Notes: generated by a model not told the origin, from the letters alone. A DNA stretch of 64,000 nt from Gallintestinimicrobium propionicum (GCF_025567525.1 NZ_JAOQJY010000002.1:1-64000); one strand, 5' to 3'; positions 50,138-60,061 are shown, counted from the stretch's first letter. Numbers and translations: made by a program.

Positions 50138-50979
50138 GATGCTTCCTCCCCGTAAATTTTATCAATAATGTTTTGCAGATAAGTTCTGGATTCCAGAATG
50201 TCGGTCAGCTGCTGTGGACCGTCGATTTCCCGTTCGATGGTGACATAGGAGTTGTAGCCAAGTTCATGCAGCTTTGTAAAAACTGCACGGAAGTCTACTT
50301 TTCCCTGTCCAATGGGTGTTTCGGCACCGAGCTCATGTCCGTTTGTCGGATAGCAGCCGTCCTTTGCATGCAGGTTGCGGACGTATTTGCCGAAAACGTC
50401 AAGTGCGTCTGCCGGGTTTGCTTTTCCGTAAAGAATCAGATTTGCAGTGTCCAGATTCACATAAAGATTATCCGTGCCGACGGCTTCAAAGCAGCGCAGC
50501 ATGGTAACGGGGGTTTCCTGGCCGGTTTCAAACAGCAGGCACTGCCCGTTTTTCTTCAGATGCTCTGCAACAGTGCGCACAGCGATGCAGAAGCTGCTGA
50601 AATTGGGATCATAAGGATTTTCCGGAATAAATCCCATATGGGTTACGACATCAGTGATGCCGAGCTTGTGGGCAAAATCTGCACCGTCGCAAAGGTTTTC
50701 GATCCGCATCTGTCGGTATTCCACAGGGACAAGTCCAAGGGTGAGTGGTCCGTCGTAAAAGTTCCATGCCGCAGGTCCGGTCCAGCCGCACCAGAATGCG
50801 GAAACGGTGATCTGGTATTGTTCCAGAAGTGTTTTTAAGGTGTTTGCATTTTCGCCCGTCCAGGCGGCAGGATTCCAGGAAACCAGCTGACAGGAATCGA
50901 AGTTATGTTCCCGAAGCTGGGCGAATTTTTTTTCCATACCGTCGATCTCGGAGAAATTGACGCAGGTTCCGATTTTCAT
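50131..50979 (-). CDS. Sugar phosphate isomerase/epimerase (xylose isomerase-like barrel)
   Basis: 282 residues from the ATG at 50979 after AAAGGAG; the frame is open seven codons further. AP_endonuc_2 fold: MKIGTCVNFSEIDG, DVVTHMGFIPENPYDP, LLFETGQETP, VNLDTANLILYG, NLHAKDG, GYNSYVTIERE, which hold the metal-binding Glu/Asp/His set of the family. Substrate unknown. Coupled to the Gfo/Idh/MocA gene; divergent from the AraC-type regulator at 51140. Confidence 0.88.
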   Translation of the reverse strand: MKIGTCVNFSEIDGMEKKFAQLREHNFDSCQLVSWNPAAWTGENANTLKTLLEQYQITVSAFWCGWTGPAAWNFYDGPLTLGLVPVEYRQMRIENLCDGADFAHKLGITDVVTHMGFIPENPYDPNFSSFCIAVRTVAEHLKKNGQCLLFETGQETPVTMLRCFEAVGTDNLYVNLDTANLILYGKANPADALDVFGKYVRNLHAKDGCYPTNGHELGAETPIGQGKVDFRAVFTKLHELGYNSYVTIEREIDGPQQLTDILESRTYLQNIIDKIYGEEASC

Positions 50980-51040
50980 AGAGAGCTCCTTTTTAGGCAA
51001 AGAAAAATGGATTTCATTGCCCTGAAATGATGATTTTTTG

Positions 51041-51069
51041 TTGTCTGGGAACTGTTTTTACAGTATCAT
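51041..51069 (+). promoter_or_regulatory. Promoter of the AraC-type gene
   Basis: TTGTCT (51041-51046), 17 bp, TATCAT (51064-51069), in the divergent intergenic region. Confidence 0.5.
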
Positions 51070-51139
51070 GAAAAGCAGGAGAAGCCCATTATTTTTTTGA
51101 CTCATTTTAGGATAATTTTTACCTTTTGCGGAGGACAGT

Positions 51140-51994
51140 ATGATCGACGCATACAAGGAGCTGACGCCGGTAATCTATGGAGAAAATGCGATAAAATATC
51201 TGTATACCGAGCAGAAAAAGGCAGAGGGGGAAATCTGTTTTCTGCTGCACTGGCACGACCGGATGGAGCTGACCTATGTGACGGAGGGGACGCTGCGGTT
51301 TGTGACGGAAGGAGAGGAGTTTTTGGTTTCTGCAGGAGAGCTTGCCGTAGCGGGACCGGGGCAGATGCATGGCGGTTTTGCAGTGTCGGAAAAGGTCTGC
51401 TATCATACGGTCATGTTTGATGTGGAGCGGTTTTATAATGGAACGGCAGCGTCTGAAAAATATTTACGTTCCCTGGGAAATGGAGAACTGACTTTTGTGG
51501 AAAAAATTGCAGAGAAAGAGGTTTCCGGGCTGCTGGAGCGTCTGGTGGGGCTGCTGGCCGGAAGGGACAGCGGAAAAGACAGCAAAAGCTCGCTGGCAGC
51601 CATCGGAACGCTGTATGAAATTCTCGGATGTCTGATAGAATACGGCAGGTCAAAAAGCAGTGCAAAGGTCAGTCCGGACAGCGGGTTTGGTCAGATTTTA
51701 ATCTATGTGAATCATCATTATACGGAAAAACTCAGCCCGGCAGCGCTGAGTGCGCAGTTTGGATATCATGAGGCGTATTTCTGCAGACGCTTTCGGGAGC
51801 TGACAGGCATTACCTTTTCGGAATATGTCCGTGCGCTCCGGATGGAGTATGCACAGAAGCTTTTGAAGGAATCAGAGGATGAGGTGGGGACGGTGGCCTG
51901 GAAATGCGGCTACCCGGACGGAAGCTATTTTACACGGGAGTTTCGGAAGATGTACGGGTTTACACCATCGCAGTTCCGGCGGATGACGCGGTGA
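51140..51994 (+). CDS. AraC-family regulator with cupin domain
   Basis: 284 residues, GGAGGACAGT before the ATG. An N-terminal cupin sugar-sensing domain (LHWHDRMELTYVTEGTLRFV, GPGQMHGGF) and a C-terminal double helix-turn-helix of AraC type (LSPAALSAQFGYHEAYFCRR, GTVAWKCGYPDGSYFTREFR, KMYGFTPSQFRR). Probably activates the divergent isomerase/oxidoreductase pair. Confidence 0.92.
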   Translation: MIDAYKELTPVIYGENAIKYLYTEQKKAEGEICFLLHWHDRMELTYVTEGTLRFVTEGEEFLVSAGELAVAGPGQMHGGFAVSEKVCYHTVMFDVERFYNGTAASEKYLRSLGNGELTFVEKIAEKEVSGLLERLVGLLAGRDSGKDSKSSLAAIGTLYEILGCLIEYGRSKSSAKVSPDSGFGQILIYVNHHYTEKLSPAALSAQFGYHEAYFCRRFRELTGITFSEYVRALRMEYAQKLLKESEDEVGTVAWKCGYPDGSYFTREFRKMYGFTPSQFRRMTR

Positions 51995-52102
51995 ACTGTA
52001 GCGTTTCGGCAGATGTGAGGAAACACAGCAGTGAAAAAAAGCTGTACAACAAAAACACCGCAGTCTATAATGGAAAAAACGGATCGGGAGGGAGAAAATG
52101 TT

Positions 52103-53644
52103 ATGCAGGCATTATTTGATGCCGTAAACGCGATTTGCGGCAAAATTCAGGTTGTATCAGATCTGTTCTGGGAGTTTCCGACCAACTTCGGATGGTATGC
52201 GGCGATCCCGATTCTTGGAAATTTCAGTCTGGCGATCATTTTGCTGGTCGGTACTGGAATTTTTCTGACATTTCGGTTCCGGTTTGTACAGGTGCGGAAA
52301 TTTAAGTACGGCCTAAAAGTGCTCCTTCACAGCAAAGCAGCGACGAAGACCGGTATTTCAGCGCTGGCGGCATTTTTGCTGTCTACGGCGATGCGGGTAG
52401 GACCGGGAAATATTCTCGGCGTGACGGGTGCGATTTCGATCGGTGGTCCGGGCGCGCTGTTCTGGATGTGGCTGTCGGCGTTTTTCGGGATGTCCACAGC
52501 CTTTGCAGAATCCACGCTGTCCCAGATTTTTAAAGAAAAAAGAGATGGGCAGTATGTCGGCGGACTTCCTTTTTATGGAAGAAGACTGTTAAACAATGCG
52601 GCGTGGGCCGGTGTTGCGCTGAGCGTGCTCTACATTGTCTATGCCTTTTTGTGCTTCCCGGCGCAGGGCTTTAATACCATCTCCGCAGTCGGTGCCATTG
52701 CAAATGAGATCACCGGGACGACGATTGCGACCAATTCGACGCTGTATTGGATTTCCTTCGTGGTACTGATCCTGATTGCTGCACTGATCAGCTTCGGGGG
52801 AATCAAAAAAGTGACAAAGGTAACAGATCTGCTGGTTCCTGTGATGGCGGTGATCTATGTGCTGACCGTAGTTGTGCTGGTTGTCTGCAACTTTACGCGG
52901 ATTCCGTGGTTTTTTCAGGCGGTATTTGGACAGGCATTTTCGCCGGATGCTGTATTTGGCGGAGCCTTCGGCACAGTCCTTAGCCAGGGCATTAAACGCG
53001 GTCTGATGTCCAACGAGGCAGGTCAGGGTACCATCACGATGCCGGCGGCGGCTGCGGATGCAAATCATCCCTGTGATCAGGGCTGCGTTCAGGCCATTGG
53101 CGTTTTTCTGGATACGATTGTGATCTGTACGCTGACCGGATTTGTGGTGATTATGGGAAGGATGTGGACGACAGACCGTGCGGCAGAGTGGTTTGAGATG
53201 GGCAAGCTGGACAAATTCCTGGCATCCTGCGGAGAGCTGACCGGACAGAGCGGCGCTTATCAGATCGTAACGTTTTTAGTGAGCATCTGCTTTGGCCTGT
53301 TTGCATTTACCTGTCTGATCGGCTTTATGTCCTTTACGGAAATGTGCGCGGTGCGGATTTCTTCGCGCAAGGGTTTTATTGTTCTGATCCGGCTGCTGTG
53401 CCTGTTCGTCATTTCCTTTGGCGTCATTACCAATATCGCGGGAATGGATCTGGGCGCGCTCTGGGATTTAAGCGATTTTGCCAATATTCTGATGGTTTAC
53501 TGCAACCTGCCGCTGCAGTATCTTGGTCTGAAGTATGTAACCCGGGCGTGGAAGCACTTCGAAAAACAGGACGGCACGCCCTTTACGTCTGAAATAGCAG
53601 GAATCGATGTGCCGGTCTGGGAGGAAAAAGCCGGAAAAGCATAA
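52103..53644 (+). CDS. Sodium:alanine symporter family protein
   Basis: 513 residues from the ATG after GGGAG; frame is open upstream without a better site. AgcS/DagA family signature GPGNILGVTGAISIGGPGALFWMW near the N-terminus shows Na+-coupled import of alanine, glycine or a related amino acid; about ten membrane segments. GQGTITMPAAAADANHP is a further family motif. Not obviously linked to its neighbours. Confidence 0.9.
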   Translation: MQALFDAVNAICGKIQVVSDLFWEFPTNFGWYAAIPILGNFSLAIILLVGTGIFLTFRFRFVQVRKFKYGLKVLLHSKAATKTGISALAAFLLSTAMRVGPGNILGVTGAISIGGPGALFWMWLSAFFGMSTAFAESTLSQIFKEKRDGQYVGGLPFYGRRLLNNAAWAGVALSVLYIVYAFLCFPAQGFNTISAVGAIANEITGTTIATNSTLYWISFVVLILIAALISFGGIKKVTKVTDLLVPVMAVIYVLTVVVLVVCNFTRIPWFFQAVFGQAFSPDAVFGGAFGTVLSQGIKRGLMSNEAGQGTITMPAAAADANHPCDQGCVQAIGVFLDTIVICTLTGFVVIMGRMWTTDRAAEWFEMGKLDKFLASCGELTGQSGAYQIVTFLVSICFGLFAFTCLIGFMSFTEMCAVRISSRKGFIVLIRLLCLFVISFGVITNIAGMDLGALWDLSDFANILMVYCNLPLQYLGLKYVTRAWKHFEKQDGTPFTSEIAGIDVPVWEEKAGKA

Positions 53645-53717
53645 CGGGTATTTTCACAGAAAGAAAGGCTGACGCGGTCAGAAAAACAGCCGCCGGGGCG
53701 GCAGAATGGGAGGGTAT

Positions 53718-55427
53718 ATGGATTACGCACTGTATCAGAAAATTTCAAAGGTCACGCTTGGAAAGCAGCCGGCGGACCTGGTTTTAAAAAATCTGAAGCT
53801 GGTGGATGTATTTACAGGGGAGATCGTGGAGTCAAACGTTGCAGTCAAGGACGGTCTGATCGCGGGGGTGTCGAGACGTTACCGCGGAAAAAAGGAGATC
53901 GACCTCGGTGGAAAATATCTTGCGCCGGGCTTTATCGACGCACATCTGCATCTGGAATCCACCATGGTTACGCCCAACGAGCTGGTCAGCACGGCGGCAC
54001 GTTTCGGGACGACGACATTTATCGTAGATCCCCATGAGGCGGCGAATGTCAGCGGTGCGGCCGGGATTGACTATATTCTTGATCAGACGGAAAAATCTCC
54101 GGCGAACGTCTATGTCATGATGCCGTCCTGTGTACCGGCGACGCATGTGGACGATAACGGCGGTATTTTTTCCGCAAACGATATGTATCCGTACGTCCGC
54201 AATCCGCGGGTTCTGGGACTGGGGGAAGTGATGGATGATCCGGGGGTTATCAACGGCGACGAGAGCATGTTTTCCAAACTGCTGCTGTTTGAAAACCGGA
54301 CGATTGACGGACATGCCCCCTATCTGCCGAACCGGGAGCTGAGCGCTTACAAGATGGCGGGGGTGGATACCGACCATGAAGCGACCAGCTTTGAATACGC
54401 GCTGGAAGAGGTGCGCCGCGGCATTCATGTCCATATCCGCGAGGGCAGCGCAGCCCACAACCTGAAGGATATCGTAGAGGGCATTGTCCGCACCGGAATC
54501 GATACGGAATATTTTTCCTTCTGTACGGACGACAAGCATATCGAGGATATTTTACGGGACGGCCATATCAGCTACAACGTAAAGCTTGCGGTTTCCCTCG
54601 GCATGAATCCGGTTCAGGCGATCAAAATGGCGACGATCAACACTGCAAAATGCTACGGATTAAAGCATCTGGGTGCGATTTCTCCGGGCTTCCAGGCGGA
54701 CTTTGTTGTGCTGGATAATCTGCAGGATCTGAATGTGACAGATGTATTCTATAAAGGAAAGCTTGTAGACCGGAATGCGCCGATCCGTGTAAAAACGTGC
54801 GGCAGAGCGTTGAAACATACGGTACACCTCGACAAGGTGAAGGCAGAGCAGTTTGTGCTTCCGATTGGAAAAAAGAAAACCCATGTAATCGGCATCAATC
54901 CGTCCCAGATTACCACAGAGGATCTGGCGGTTTCTCTGCAGCCTGCGGCAAATTATGTTCCGACGGACGGCTATTCCAAGGTTGCGGCTGTGGAGCGGCA
55001 TCATAATACCGGAAAAATCGGCGTTGCAGTGGCAAAGGGCTACGGCATCCGAAACGGCGCAGTGGCATCTTCTGTATCCCACGATTCCCACAACATCATC
55101 GTCATCGGGGACAATGACCGCGACATGGCATTGGCAGTGGACGAAATCATCCGAACGCAGGGCGGTTATACCGTTGTGGAAAACGGCGAGGTATTCGAAA
55201 CGCTGCCGCTTCCGATCATGGGACTGATGAGCGACGCCGGGTTTGAGTCCGTCAATGAGACTTTAGGCCGGATGATTAAAAAAGCGCATGAAATGGGCGT
55301 TCCGGCGGATATCGAGCCGTTCATCACATTATCGTTCTTGGCACTTCCCGTCATTCCGACGCTGCGCATTACGCCGCGCGGTCTGTGCCTGCTGACCGCG
55401 AAGGGACCGGAAATTCTGCAGGAGTAA
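53718..55427 (+). CDS. ade: Adenine deaminase
   Basis: 569 residues from the ATG after GGGAGGG (an ATG at 53706 overlaps that site). Metal-dependent amidohydrolase: GKYLAPGFIDAHLHLESTMV with the HxH pair, VDPHEAANVSG, FCTDDKHIED, and the C-terminal ADE domain (GMNPVQAIKMATINTAKCYG, HDSHNIIVIGDND). It converts adenine to hypoxanthine and ammonia in purine salvage. The M20 dipeptidase gene follows after 47 bp. Confidence 0.93.
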   Translation: MDYALYQKISKVTLGKQPADLVLKNLKLVDVFTGEIVESNVAVKDGLIAGVSRRYRGKKEIDLGGKYLAPGFIDAHLHLESTMVTPNELVSTAARFGTTTFIVDPHEAANVSGAAGIDYILDQTEKSPANVYVMMPSCVPATHVDDNGGIFSANDMYPYVRNPRVLGLGEVMDDPGVINGDESMFSKLLLFENRTIDGHAPYLPNRELSAYKMAGVDTDHEATSFEYALEEVRRGIHVHIREGSAAHNLKDIVEGIVRTGIDTEYFSFCTDDKHIEDILRDGHISYNVKLAVSLGMNPVQAIKMATINTAKCYGLKHLGAISPGFQADFVVLDNLQDLNVTDVFYKGKLVDRNAPIRVKTCGRALKHTVHLDKVKAEQFVLPIGKKKTHVIGINPSQITTEDLAVSLQPAANYVPTDGYSKVAAVERHHNTGKIGVAVAKGYGIRNGAVASSVSHDSHNIIVIGDNDRDMALAVDEIIRTQGGYTVVENGEVFETLPLPIMGLMSDAGFESVNETLGRMIKKAHEMGVPADIEPFITLSFLALPVIPTLRITPRGLCLLTAKGPEILQE

Positions 55428-55474
55428 AGCCAGGCTGGAAAGCGCCTGCAAAAAAAGTTTTTATGGAGGAACTT

Positions 55475-56833
55475 ATGGATATAAAAGAAAAAATTCATGA
55501 ACTGTCAGAGGAAATGATTCAGAATCTGGGACGTCTGGTTGCGGTGGATTCCCAGCTCGGCACGCCCGAAAAAGGCAAGCCCTTTGGCGAAGGCCCGGCA
55601 AAAGCCCTTGAGGTTGGCTTAAAAATCGCTGACGAGCTCGGCTTTCAGACGGTCAATCTGGACAACTACTGCGGCTATGCAGAGATGGGCGAAGGAAAAG
55701 AGATTATCGGTATCGCCGGACATCTTGATATCGTGCCGGTGGGTGGCGACTGGACCCACGATCCCTTCGTGCTGACCCGTGAGGGCGATTATGTATACGG
55801 CCGTGGAACGACCGACGACAAGGGACCTGTTCTGGAAGCACTTTATGCGATGAAGCTGCTGCGGGATTCCGGCGTGAAGTTAAATAAAAGAGTCCGCCTG
55901 ATCATGGGCTGTAATGAGGAAACCGGTTCGAAGTGCATGGCGTATTATAATGAAGTGGAAGAGGAACTGTCCTGCGGCTTTACGCCGGACGCGAACTTCC
56001 CCTGCATCCACGGCGAAAAGGGACACATGTCAATGATGGCATATTCCAAACATACGAAGATCCTTTCCATGAACGGCGGTTTTGTTACAAATGCGGTTTG
56101 CGATTCCTGCACGACAGTGATTCCTGCGGCAGCAGGTCTGAAGGAAAAGCTGGAAAAAGAGCTGGCTGAGACGAAGCTTCAGGAGTACCGCGTGACAGAA
56201 GAAAACGGAGAGATCACGATTTATGCAAAGGGAGTGCCTGCACATGCCAGCACGCCGACGCTGGGGGTCAATGCTGCAGGTGTAACCTTTGAGTGTCTGG
56301 AAAAGGCAGGCTTTGAAGATGATTTTGTCACCTTTTATAATACCCATCTCGGAACTGCCTGCGACGGCTCCGGTATCGGCTTAAAGGTTTCCGATGCTTA
56401 TGGCGACCTGACGTTCTGCAATGGTATCGTTAAAACTCAGGACGGCGTGATTTCCTGCACGATTGATATCCGTGTTCCGGTTACCTTAGAGCCCGACGAG
56501 GTCCGCAGGCTGTGCGAGAATAAGCTGGAGGATGAGAACGGACGGATCGAGATTCTGGACATCGGCGATGGATTATTTTTCCCGAGAGAGTCCCCTCTCG
56601 TAGAAGCCCTGTACAAGGCGTATGTGGATGTGACTGGCGACACCGCAAACGAGCCGATGGTCATCGGCGGCGGAACCTATGCGAAGTCCCTGAAAAATAT
56701 CATCGCCTTCGGTCCTGAAAAGCTCGGAATCGATTATCGCATTCATGGTGCGGACGAGTATATCCTTGTATCCGGCATGGAGGAAGCTGTGCTGGTATAC
56801 ATGGAAGCCATTAAGAACCTGCTGGCGATTTAA
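55475..56833 (+). CDS. M20-family dipeptidase (PepV/Sapep type)
   Basis: 452 residues from the ATG at 55475, with GGAGG 5 bases upstream. Zinc ligands and catalytic residues of the PepV group: AGHLDIVPVGGDW, YGRGTTDDKGPVLEAL, MGCNEETGSKCM, and HIS in PAHASTP and RIHGADEY. It cleaves dipeptides in the cytoplasm. Lies downstream of the symporter and adenine deaminase genes. Confidence 0.9.
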   Translation: MDIKEKIHELSEEMIQNLGRLVAVDSQLGTPEKGKPFGEGPAKALEVGLKIADELGFQTVNLDNYCGYAEMGEGKEIIGIAGHLDIVPVGGDWTHDPFVLTREGDYVYGRGTTDDKGPVLEALYAMKLLRDSGVKLNKRVRLIMGCNEETGSKCMAYYNEVEEELSCGFTPDANFPCIHGEKGHMSMMAYSKHTKILSMNGGFVTNAVCDSCTTVIPAAAGLKEKLEKELAETKLQEYRVTEENGEITIYAKGVPAHASTPTLGVNAAGVTFECLEKAGFEDDFVTFYNTHLGTACDGSGIGLKVSDAYGDLTFCNGIVKTQDGVISCTIDIRVPVTLEPDEVRRLCENKLEDENGRIEILDIGDGLFFPRESPLVEALYKAYVDVTGDTANEPMVIGGGTYAKSLKNIIAFGPEKLGIDYRIHGADEYILVSGMEEAVLVYMEAIKNLLAI

Positions 56834-56872
56834 GTATTCCTGTATGGATTAGGATTTTTACCTGCACATTTC

Positions 56873-56907
56873 TTGACTAATATACATTGAAAATGTATAA
56901 TTATTCA
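56873..56907 (+). promoter_or_regulatory. argH promoter overlapped by an ARG box
   Basis: TTGACT (56873-56878), 17 bp, TATAAT (56896-56901). TGTATAATTATTCA (56894-56907) fits the ArgR/AhrC half-box consensus TGNATWWWWATNCA and covers the -10, so arginine-dependent repression is likely. Confidence 0.6.
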
Positions 56908-57002
56908 TCGTGGTAGGAAGCTATATGCTCAGAGGGGCTGCAGCTGCCATAAAAAAGATTCATGGTCATTAAAGTTTCAGCAAAATAAAGGAGTAATTAC
57001 AA

Positions 57003-58388
57003 ATGGCAAGTTTATGGGGCGGAAGATTTGAAAAAGACATGGATGATATTGTAAAAAAATACAATGCATCTATTTTCTTTGACCAGAGAATGTATAACGA
57101 GGACATCGACGGCAGCATCGCGCATGTGACCATGCTTGGAAAGCAGGGCATCGTATCCAATGAGGAAAAAGATCAGATCATCGCAGGTCTGGAAGAAATC
57201 CGTAAAGAAATTGCGGAAGGAAAGATCCTGTTTACCGTAGAAGACGAAGATATCCATATGGGCATCGAGAGCCGTCTGATCGACAAAATCGGAGACGTGG
57301 GAAAAAAGCTCCATACTTCCAGAAGTCGTAACGATCAGTGTCAGGTAGATATCCGCCTGTATCTGAGAAAAGAAATTTATGAGATTTTGAACAGCCTGTG
57401 CTATCTGGAAAGCGTAATTCTGGAAAAGGCGGAAAAATATGAAGATAAGATTACAGTAGGCTTTACCCATCTTCAGCACGCACAGCCGATCACGATCGGA
57501 TTTGTTTTTATGGCATATTTCCAGATGTTTAAAAGAGATATGGAACGTCTGACGGATACGCTGGAGCGTCTGAATTATAATCCGCTGGGGGCGTGTGCAC
57601 TGGCAGGAACAACGATGCCCATCGACCGTCATTTGACGAGCGAGCTGCTTTCTTTTACTGCACCGACGGAAAATGCCATGGATACAGTCAGCGACCGGGA
57701 CTACAGCCTGGAATTTTTGAGCGATGCTTCCATTTCCATGATGCACTTGTCCCGCTGGGCGGAGGAATTTGCATGGTGGAACTCTTCCGAGTTTTCCTAT
57801 ATCGCAATTGACGACAGCTTTTGCACCGGCAGCAGCATTATGCCCCAGAAGAAAAACCCGGATATGGCAGAGCTGATCCGTGGCAAGGTTGGCCGTGTAT
57901 ACGGCGATCTGATGCAGCTGTTGACCGTTATGAAGGGAACTCCGCTTGCTTATAACAAGGACTTCCAGGAGGATAAGGAGAGCCTTTTCGATGCGATCGA
58001 CACCTGGAAAGCGACGATTGATATTTTTGCAAAGATGCTGGACAAGACCGAATTCCGGATGGATCAGATCGAAAAACAGCTTGGAAAAGGATTCTTAAAT
58101 GCGACGGATATTGCAGAGCATTTTGCAAAGCAGGGCATTCCGTTCCGGGAAGCACATGCTATCGTAGGACATATGGTAAAAGCATGTGAGAAGAAGGGCT
58201 GTGACCTTGAAGATCTGACAGACGAAGAGCTGCAGGCGATCGACAAGCGCGTGACCAAAGAGCTGCTGGGGGACATCAGCATCAAGTCCTGTGTCAATGC
58301 CCGCGTATCCTTCGGAGGAACGGCACCTTCTGAGGTACATCGTCAGATCGAGGTTGGCCGTCAGTGGTTAAACAGCCTGGAACGGTAA
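57003..58388 (+). CDS. argH: Argininosuccinate lyase
   Basis: 461 residues; AAAGGAG before the ATG. Last step of arginine synthesis: argininosuccinate to arginine and fumarate. Family signature GSSIMPQKKNPD with the catalytic Ser, TSRSRNDQ for substrate binding, and GFTHLQHAQP. Here argH stands alone without argG, under an ArgR-type promoter. Confidence 0.96.
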   Translation: MASLWGGRFEKDMDDIVKKYNASIFFDQRMYNEDIDGSIAHVTMLGKQGIVSNEEKDQIIAGLEEIRKEIAEGKILFTVEDEDIHMGIESRLIDKIGDVGKKLHTSRSRNDQCQVDIRLYLRKEIYEILNSLCYLESVILEKAEKYEDKITVGFTHLQHAQPITIGFVFMAYFQMFKRDMERLTDTLERLNYNPLGACALAGTTMPIDRHLTSELLSFTAPTENAMDTVSDRDYSLEFLSDASISMMHLSRWAEEFAWWNSSEFSYIAIDDSFCTGSSIMPQKKNPDMAELIRGKVGRVYGDLMQLLTVMKGTPLAYNKDFQEDKESLFDAIDTWKATIDIFAKMLDKTEFRMDQIEKQLGKGFLNATDIAEHFAKQGIPFREAHAIVGHMVKACEKKGCDLEDLTDEELQAIDKRVTKELLGDISIKSCVNARVSFGGTAPSEVHRQIEVGRQWLNSLER

Positions 58389-58419
58389 GGAAGCAAGCTT
58401 TGAAACTTTTGGCAGCAAA

Positions 58420-58452
58420 CAATAGAATGCACGCTCTGCGAGCATTCTATTG
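58420..58452. repeat. 33-bp palindromic repeat, copy 3
   Basis: Same orientation and flanks (followed by TCATGAA) as 10051-10083; again just after a stop codon. Confidence 0.85.
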
Positions 58453-58462
58453 TCATGAATTG

Positions 58463-58513
58463 AAAAAGGTGATGCAGAATCCTGAAAACTGGGGATTTTG
58501 CATCACCTTTTTT
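58463..58513 (+). terminator. Terminator after argH
   Basis: AAAAAGGTGATGCA pairs with TGCATCACCTTTTTT, with an inner ATCC/GGAT stem. Confidence 0.85.
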
Positions 58514-58556
58514 ACGGAGTTTATAGTACAATGATGACGAAAGGCAGGAAACAGCT

Positions 58557-58775
58557 ATGTCACTATTTAAGAAAAAGTCATCTGCAAAATCCTATGATAA
58601 AGACACACAAAAACCTGTGATGAAAGCCAGTATCTGCAATGGGGAACAAGTTGCCGGCTTCAAGGATCTCCATACCGGGAAATTCGAAGAAGTGATGCTG
58701 ATCTGCAGCGCAGCCGATCTTGACGCTTTCAGGGCCATGTACGGGATAACAGAAGAAATCACCAAAGAATACTGA
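58557..58775 (+). CDS. Small conserved-looking hypothetical protein
   Basis: 72 residues with CAGGAAACAGCT before the ATG. Basic start MSLFKKKSSAKSYDKDTQK, then a compact globular part (ICNGEQVAGFKDLHTGKFEE, LICSAADLDAFRAMYGI). Similar short proteins occur in Lachnospiraceae to my knowledge; function unknown. The Nudix locus begins 23 bp downstream. Confidence 0.65.
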   Translation: MSLFKKKSSAKSYDKDTQKPVMKASICNGEQVAGFKDLHTGKFEEVMLICSAADLDAFRAMYGITEEITKEY

Positions 58776-58798
58776 TTTACGAAAAGAGGGAACGACCA

Positions 58799-59266
58799 TT
58801 GGGCGAAACATCAGAAAAACGGCTCGAAAAAGTCCGTTTCATGAACATGTGCATGATTCAGGACGGCAGAGGAAATGTGCTGGCGCTGGATAAAGTAAAC
58901 GACAGCTACACCGGAACGACCTTTCCAGGCGGTCATGTGGAACCAGGAGAATTATTTTTTCAGTCTATGATCCGGGAGGTTTGGGAAGAAACGGGACTTA
59001 CGATCGAAAATCCGGAATTTCGCGGGCTGTACCACTGGCATAAAGACGGCGTACATCATGTGATAACGCTCTACCGGGCGTACACTTTTTACGGCGAACT
59101 GGAAAGCTCCGATGAAGGACGGGTATACTGAATTTCGCTGGAAGAATTGAAGGCAAAAAAACTTGCATCAGGGATGGAGTACGTTCTGGAGATGATGGAG
59201 TCAGAAACGATAAAAGAATGCTATGTACGCCGGGAAGCAGACCGGTATGTGGGGACTGTGCATTGA
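58799..59266 (+). pseudogene. Nudix hydrolase with in-frame TGA
   Basis: The frame starts at TTG 58799 after GAGGG. The Nudix box is intact (GGHVEPGELFFQSMIREVWE followed by ETGL), typical of 8-oxo-dGTP diphosphatases. At 59129-59131 a TGA follows EGRVY; the same frame then continues ISLEELKAKKLASGMEYVLE to a second stop at 59264-59266. Homologues have Trp at that point (VFW), so a TGG-to-TGA change is likely. The 110-residue product still holds the active site and could be functional. Confidence 0.75.
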
Positions 59267-59376
59267 TTTATTGGAGAAATTGCAGCCGCGGGTCAGGGAC
59301 AGCGCTTTAAAAATTTACATCAAGCATAAATTTGTGCTGCGAGGTGTGTTTATGGGACACCTCAGATGCTATGATG

Positions 59377-59412
59377 GAACCAGATAAGAACATTTCTTAC
59401 TGGTTCTTTTTT
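59377..59412 (+). terminator. Terminator after the Nudix locus
   Basis: GAACCAG-A-TAAGAA pairs with TTCTTACTGGTTC around CAT, followed by a T6 run. Confidence 0.75.
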
Positions 59413-59421
59413 AATGCATGA

Positions 59422-59454
59422 CAATAGAATGCTCGCAGAGCGTGCATTCTATTG
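59422..59454. repeat. 33-bp palindromic repeat, copy 4
   Basis: Orientation of copy 2 (preceded by CATGA), directly after a terminator. Confidence 0.85.
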
Positions 59455-59508
59455 TATGAGGCACCGGGCGAGCTTGGCGGAGACTGATAAAAGAAAAGAC
59501 CTCGTCCG

Positions 59509-59892
59509 TTAAACGGATTTTATATACTCCTTCATATATTCCAGCATTGCGATCGCTGTCGCATTGAGTATCGTATTTTTTAAATAACACAGATACGTCT
59601 GACTGTATAGGGCAGGGGCCAGCGGGATGAGTTTTAAATGCTGCCCAGCGGCGCTTGTCCGAACGGAGGCATCGAAGTGCCGGTCTGTCAGCAGGGAAAT
59701 CCCCATATGCTGTGAGACGAGGTCAAAAATGGAATCCATGTGCTTGCATTCCAGGACGATGTTCGGCTGGAAACCACAGGAAGCGCAGAGAGAAAGAAAG
59801 AGCTGATGCAGCAACGTGCCCTGATTTAAGATCACAAAATCTTCGCTGGATAACTCTTTTAGGATAATAAGCGGGAATCCTCGGCAATTCAA
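59509..59892 (-). pseudogene. LysR-type regulator, C-terminal remnant
   Basis: The frame gives the second half of a LysR substrate-binding domain (SSEDFVILNQGTLLHQLFLS, DSIFDLVSQHMGISLLTDRH). The DNA-binding half is absent, and the first few residues (MNCRG) are read from the IS left end. No N-terminal half is found on the far side of the IS, so sequence was deleted when or after the element inserted. Confidence 0.75.
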
Positions 59893-60026
59893 TTACCGAG
59901 ATGAAAGCGCAAACTGTGCATATCTGCACTCATAATAAATAAAAATAACAAAACGGTTTTCATTCAATTTCTCCCTATAAAAAGCTGTATCCAGCATCAT
60001 AAAAAGAATATATGTTCGATGTTTTA

Positions 60027-60055
60027 TTGCGAAATTTTTGATATCATAGTATACT
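60027..60055 (+). promoter_or_regulatory. Promoter of tnpA
   Basis: TTGCGA (60027-60032), 17 bp, TATACT (60050-60055). The ATG lies only 6 bases after the -10, implying leaderless or near-leaderless mRNA. Confidence 0.5.
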
Positions 60056-60061
60056 ATATGC

